From NCBI GenBank assembly GCA_944378105.1, contig CALWGC010000021.1, forward strand, positions 1 through 56,805: a DNA stretch of 56,805 nt, read 5' to 3'. The position numbers and the translations under genes are program-made. The notes beneath the pieces are model-generated. The model saw only the letters and a program-made list of their open reading frames with translations, searched no databases and had not been told where the DNA came from. Shown in pieces: positions 55,083 through 56,805 of the stretch (the first letter of the stretch is position 1; each line of letters opens with the position of its first letter). Source of the DNA: an uncultured Clostridia bacterium. GTDB taxonomy: Bacteria; Bacillota; Clostridia; Lachnospirales; Anaerotignaceae.

Positions 55083-55733
55083 ATGAAAGAAAAGAAAATC
55101 ATCACCCGGGAAGGAAACGGGTTTTTGGAGGAAAAGAAATCAAAGTTTATTGCGGTGGCCCGCCCGGTGAAAACGGAAGAGGAAGCCCGTGCTTTTGTGG
55201 AAGAGATCAAAAAGAAGTATCGCGATGCCAGACACAATGTGTTTGCCTTCCAGGTGGGAGAGCAAAACGAAATCCAGCGTTATAGCGACGACGGAGAGCC
55301 GCAGGGGACGGCCGGACTTCCGGTGCTGGGTGTGATTACCGGCGAAGGAATCAGTGACTGCTGCATTGTGGTGACCCGTTATTTTGGCGGTACCCTGTTG
55401 GGTACCGGCGGCTTGGTGCGTGCCTATGGCCGGGCAGCCAAGGAGGCCCTTTTGGATGCAGGCATTGGCGTGGTCAATCGGTATGTGGCTGTGTCGGTGA
55501 AAACCGATTATACCATGCAGGGCAAACTTTCTTATGAGATTACAAAAGGAGAATATTTGTTGGAAGATACCATCTTTACCGACCAGGTGGAATTTCGGTT
55601 ACTGTGTGCCGAAGAAGAGGTGGAGGATTTTTGTAAGACCATGCAAAATCTCACCAATGGACAAGCGCAAATCAGTACCCAGCCGCCGGTGGAAGGTGTC
55701 TTTGTGGATGGAAAACTACAGGTCCTGGAATGA
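55083..55733 (+). CDS. yigZ: YigZ/IMPACT family protein
   Basis: 216 residues, the usual length. The N-terminal IMPACT domain shows KKSKFIAVARPVKTEEEARA, SDDGEPQGTAGLPVLGVI and VVTRYFGGTLLGTGGLVRAY; a short DUF1949 domain follows. Possibly a translation-linked or peptidase-like protein; its biochemistry is not settled. ATG 55083 follows GGGAGG. Confidence 0.9.
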   Translation: MKEKKIITREGNGFLEEKKSKFIAVARPVKTEEEARAFVEEIKKKYRDARHNVFAFQVGEQNEIQRYSDDGEPQGTAGLPVLGVITGEGISDCCIVVTRYFGGTLLGTGGLVRAYGRAAKEALLDAGIGVVNRYVAVSVKTDYTMQGKLSYEITKGEYLLEDTIFTDQVEFRLLCAEEEVEDFCKTMQNLTNGQAQISTQPPVEGVFVDGKLQVLE

Positions 55734-55803
55734 GAAAAAAACTTGTATTACGGGCCAAAAAATGATAAAATATTTCGCAGAATAAAGAAGGGGGAAATCA
55801 TAT

Positions 55804-56532
55804 ATGTCAGGACATTCCAAATTTGCTAATATTAAGCATAAAAAGGAAAAAAACGATGCCGCAAAAGGGAAAATTTTTACCATGCTGGGTCGTGAAATTG
55901 CGGTAGCCGTAAAAGCGGGTGGACCTGACCCTGCCAACAACGGCAAATTGCGTGACGTCATTGCAAAGGCAAAATCCAACAACATGCCAAACGATACCAT
56001 CGAACGCAGCATTCGTAAAGCTGCCGGCGCAGAAGATGGCGTAATGTATGAAAGCGTCGTATATGAAGGCTATGGCCCAAGTGGCGTGGCTGTGATTGTG
56101 GAAGCATTGACCGACAACCGTAATCGTGCAGCAGCCAACGTGCGTAACGCCTTTACCAAAGGTGGCGGCAATATGGGTACCAGCGGCTGCGTGTCCTTTA
56201 TGTTCGATGAAAAAGGTTTGATTATCATTGATAAAGAAGAAGTGGAAATGGACGAGGAAGAATTGATGATGGCGGCGTTGGACGCTGGGGCAGAAGATTT
56301 TGCAGCAGAGGAAGATTGCTATGAAGTGACCACATCGCCAGACGATTTTTCTGCTGTAAGAGAAGCCTTGGAAGCAGCAGGTATCCCCATGGCCTCGGCA
56401 GAAGTGACCATGATTCCACAGACGTATACCACATTGACTAACGAAGATGATATTAAGAAAATGAATAAATTGTTGGATTTGTTGGAAGACGACGATGATG
56501 TTCAGAATGTATATCATAACTGGGATGAGTGA
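55804..56532 (+). CDS. yebC: YebC/PmpR family protein
   Basis: 242 residues, starting [20 protein letters not shown]; the consensus in most species has W for F (GHSKWANIK). [16 protein letters not shown] is clear. The family includes transcription regulators and, by recent work, translation factors for proline-rich stretches. AGGGGG precedes the ATG. A terminator follows. Confidence 0.94.
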   Translation: MSGHSKFANIKHKKEKNDAAKGKIFTMLGREIAVAVKAGGPDPANNGKLRDVIAKAKSNNMPNDTIERSIRKAAGAEDGVMYESVVYEGYGPSGVAVIVEALTDNRNRAAANVRNAFTKGGGNMGTSGCVSFMFDEKGLIIIDKEEVEMDEEELMMAALDAGAEDFAAEEDCYEVTTSPDDFSAVREALEAAGIPMASAEVTMIPQTYTTLTNEDDIKKMNKLLDLLEDDDDVQNVYHNWDE

Positions 56533-56549
56533 TCAAAATAGATGACATA

Positions 56550-56588
56550 GCTGCGAAGCCAGTAAAATCAAGGCTTCCAGCGGTTTTT
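56550..56588 (+). terminator. Terminator after yebC
   Basis: GCTGCGAAGCC pairs with GGCTTCCAGC (one bulge) and is followed by GGTTTTT. Confidence 0.7.
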
Positions 56589-56675
56589 GAAGGCAATTTT
56601 CAAAGCCCCAAAAAATCCAATTTTATAGATGACATAGCGTTTTTAGAGTTAAAAAACGCTTTTCGGGCAGTGAGA

Positions 56676-56710
56676 TGAAAAAAATCTCACTGCCTTTTTT
56701 CGTTTCTGAA
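56676..56710 (+). terminator. Second terminator downstream of yebC
   Basis: An 11-bp stem GGCAGTGAGAT / ATCTCACTGCC with a seven-base loop and six T. Confidence 0.85.
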
Positions 56711-56805
56711 TTACAAAGACTGATTGAGGAAAAATATTTTGTCAGTGAAAAAGTGCATGAAAATATGTGATAAAAATATAAAAATATGTTATAATGAAAT
56801 ACAAG

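Larger units (their letters stand above)
56533..56805. other. Right-edge non-coding region with direct repeat
   Basis: TAGATGACATAGC occurs twice (56539-56551 and 56636-56648). The region also holds two terminators and an AT-rich end with a TATAAT near 56790, possibly the promoter of a gene beyond the window. Confidence 0.5.

Noticed and set aside
1..56805. CRISPR arrays, tRNA or rRNA genes, prophage
   Set aside because: I looked for regular direct repeats with spacers, tRNA-like cloverleafs and phage genes and saw none.

Overview
The window reads as chromosome of an anaerobic, fermentative Firmicute of class Clostridia. The signs are strong AGGAGG ribosome-binding sites, consensus sigma-A promoters, U-tract terminators, a pyruvate:ferredoxin oxidoreductase, glutamine synthetase III, methionine gamma-lyase, an Etf-linked 2-hydroxyacid dehydrogenase and an uninterrupted S10-spc-alpha ribosomal cluster. 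A lactate- and amino-acid-fermenting Lachnospirales or Anaerotignum-like organism would fit, but that is inference. I see no rRNA, tRNA, CRISPR array, phage genes or complete insertion sequence.

Layout. 1-1400: no protein gene is credible. There is a possible right end of an IS200/IS605-type element at the left edge. Then comes a candidate large structured non-coding RNA (about 403-971) with its own sigma-A promoter and intrinsic terminator, bracketed by two oppositely oriented copies of a dispersed intergenic repeat. 1.4-8.3 kb: methionine gamma-lyase, an NhaC-type carrier, glutamine synthetase III and a sodium:alanine-type symporter. 8.4-11.9 kb: a translationally coupled FAD oxidase-EtfB-EtfA operon, probably electron-bifurcating lactate oxidation. 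12.1-19.2 kb: an AraC regulator, then a leucine-rich-repeat / DUF2201-VWA / MoxR ATPase cassette, a D-threonine aldolase-like PLP enzyme and a radical SAM protein. 19.2-27.4 kb: pyruvate:ferredoxin oxidoreductase, dUTPase, a secreted stalk-domain protein, deoxyribose-phosphate aldolase and a ferredoxin-domain aldo/keto reductase.

27.6-44.0 kb: ribosomal proteins S10 through L17 with SecY, Adk, Map, a KOW protein, IF-1 and RpoA. Genes for L30 and L36, both very short, are present. Several leaders and spacers fold well and could be autoregulatory. 44.2-56.5 kb: a sigma factor with its membrane partner, a small conserved protein of unknown function, RadA, pyruvate carboxylase, an SLH-CAP secreted protein, a very cysteine/asparagine-rich protein, YigZ and YebC.

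Together the metabolic genes outline amino-acid and lactate fermentation: lactate to pyruvate through Etf, pyruvate to acetyl-CoA and reduced ferredoxin through PFOR, anaplerosis through pyruvate carboxylase, methionine breakdown, and nitrogen assimilation through GSIII.

The best candidate for something undescribed is the RNA at about 403-971, which has at least nine local helices. Three of its hairpins carry the identical 8-nt loop CGCCAGAA. Second are the four-copy intergenic repeat family and the LRR/VWA/MoxR cassette. All calls come from reading the sequence by eye; no search was run.
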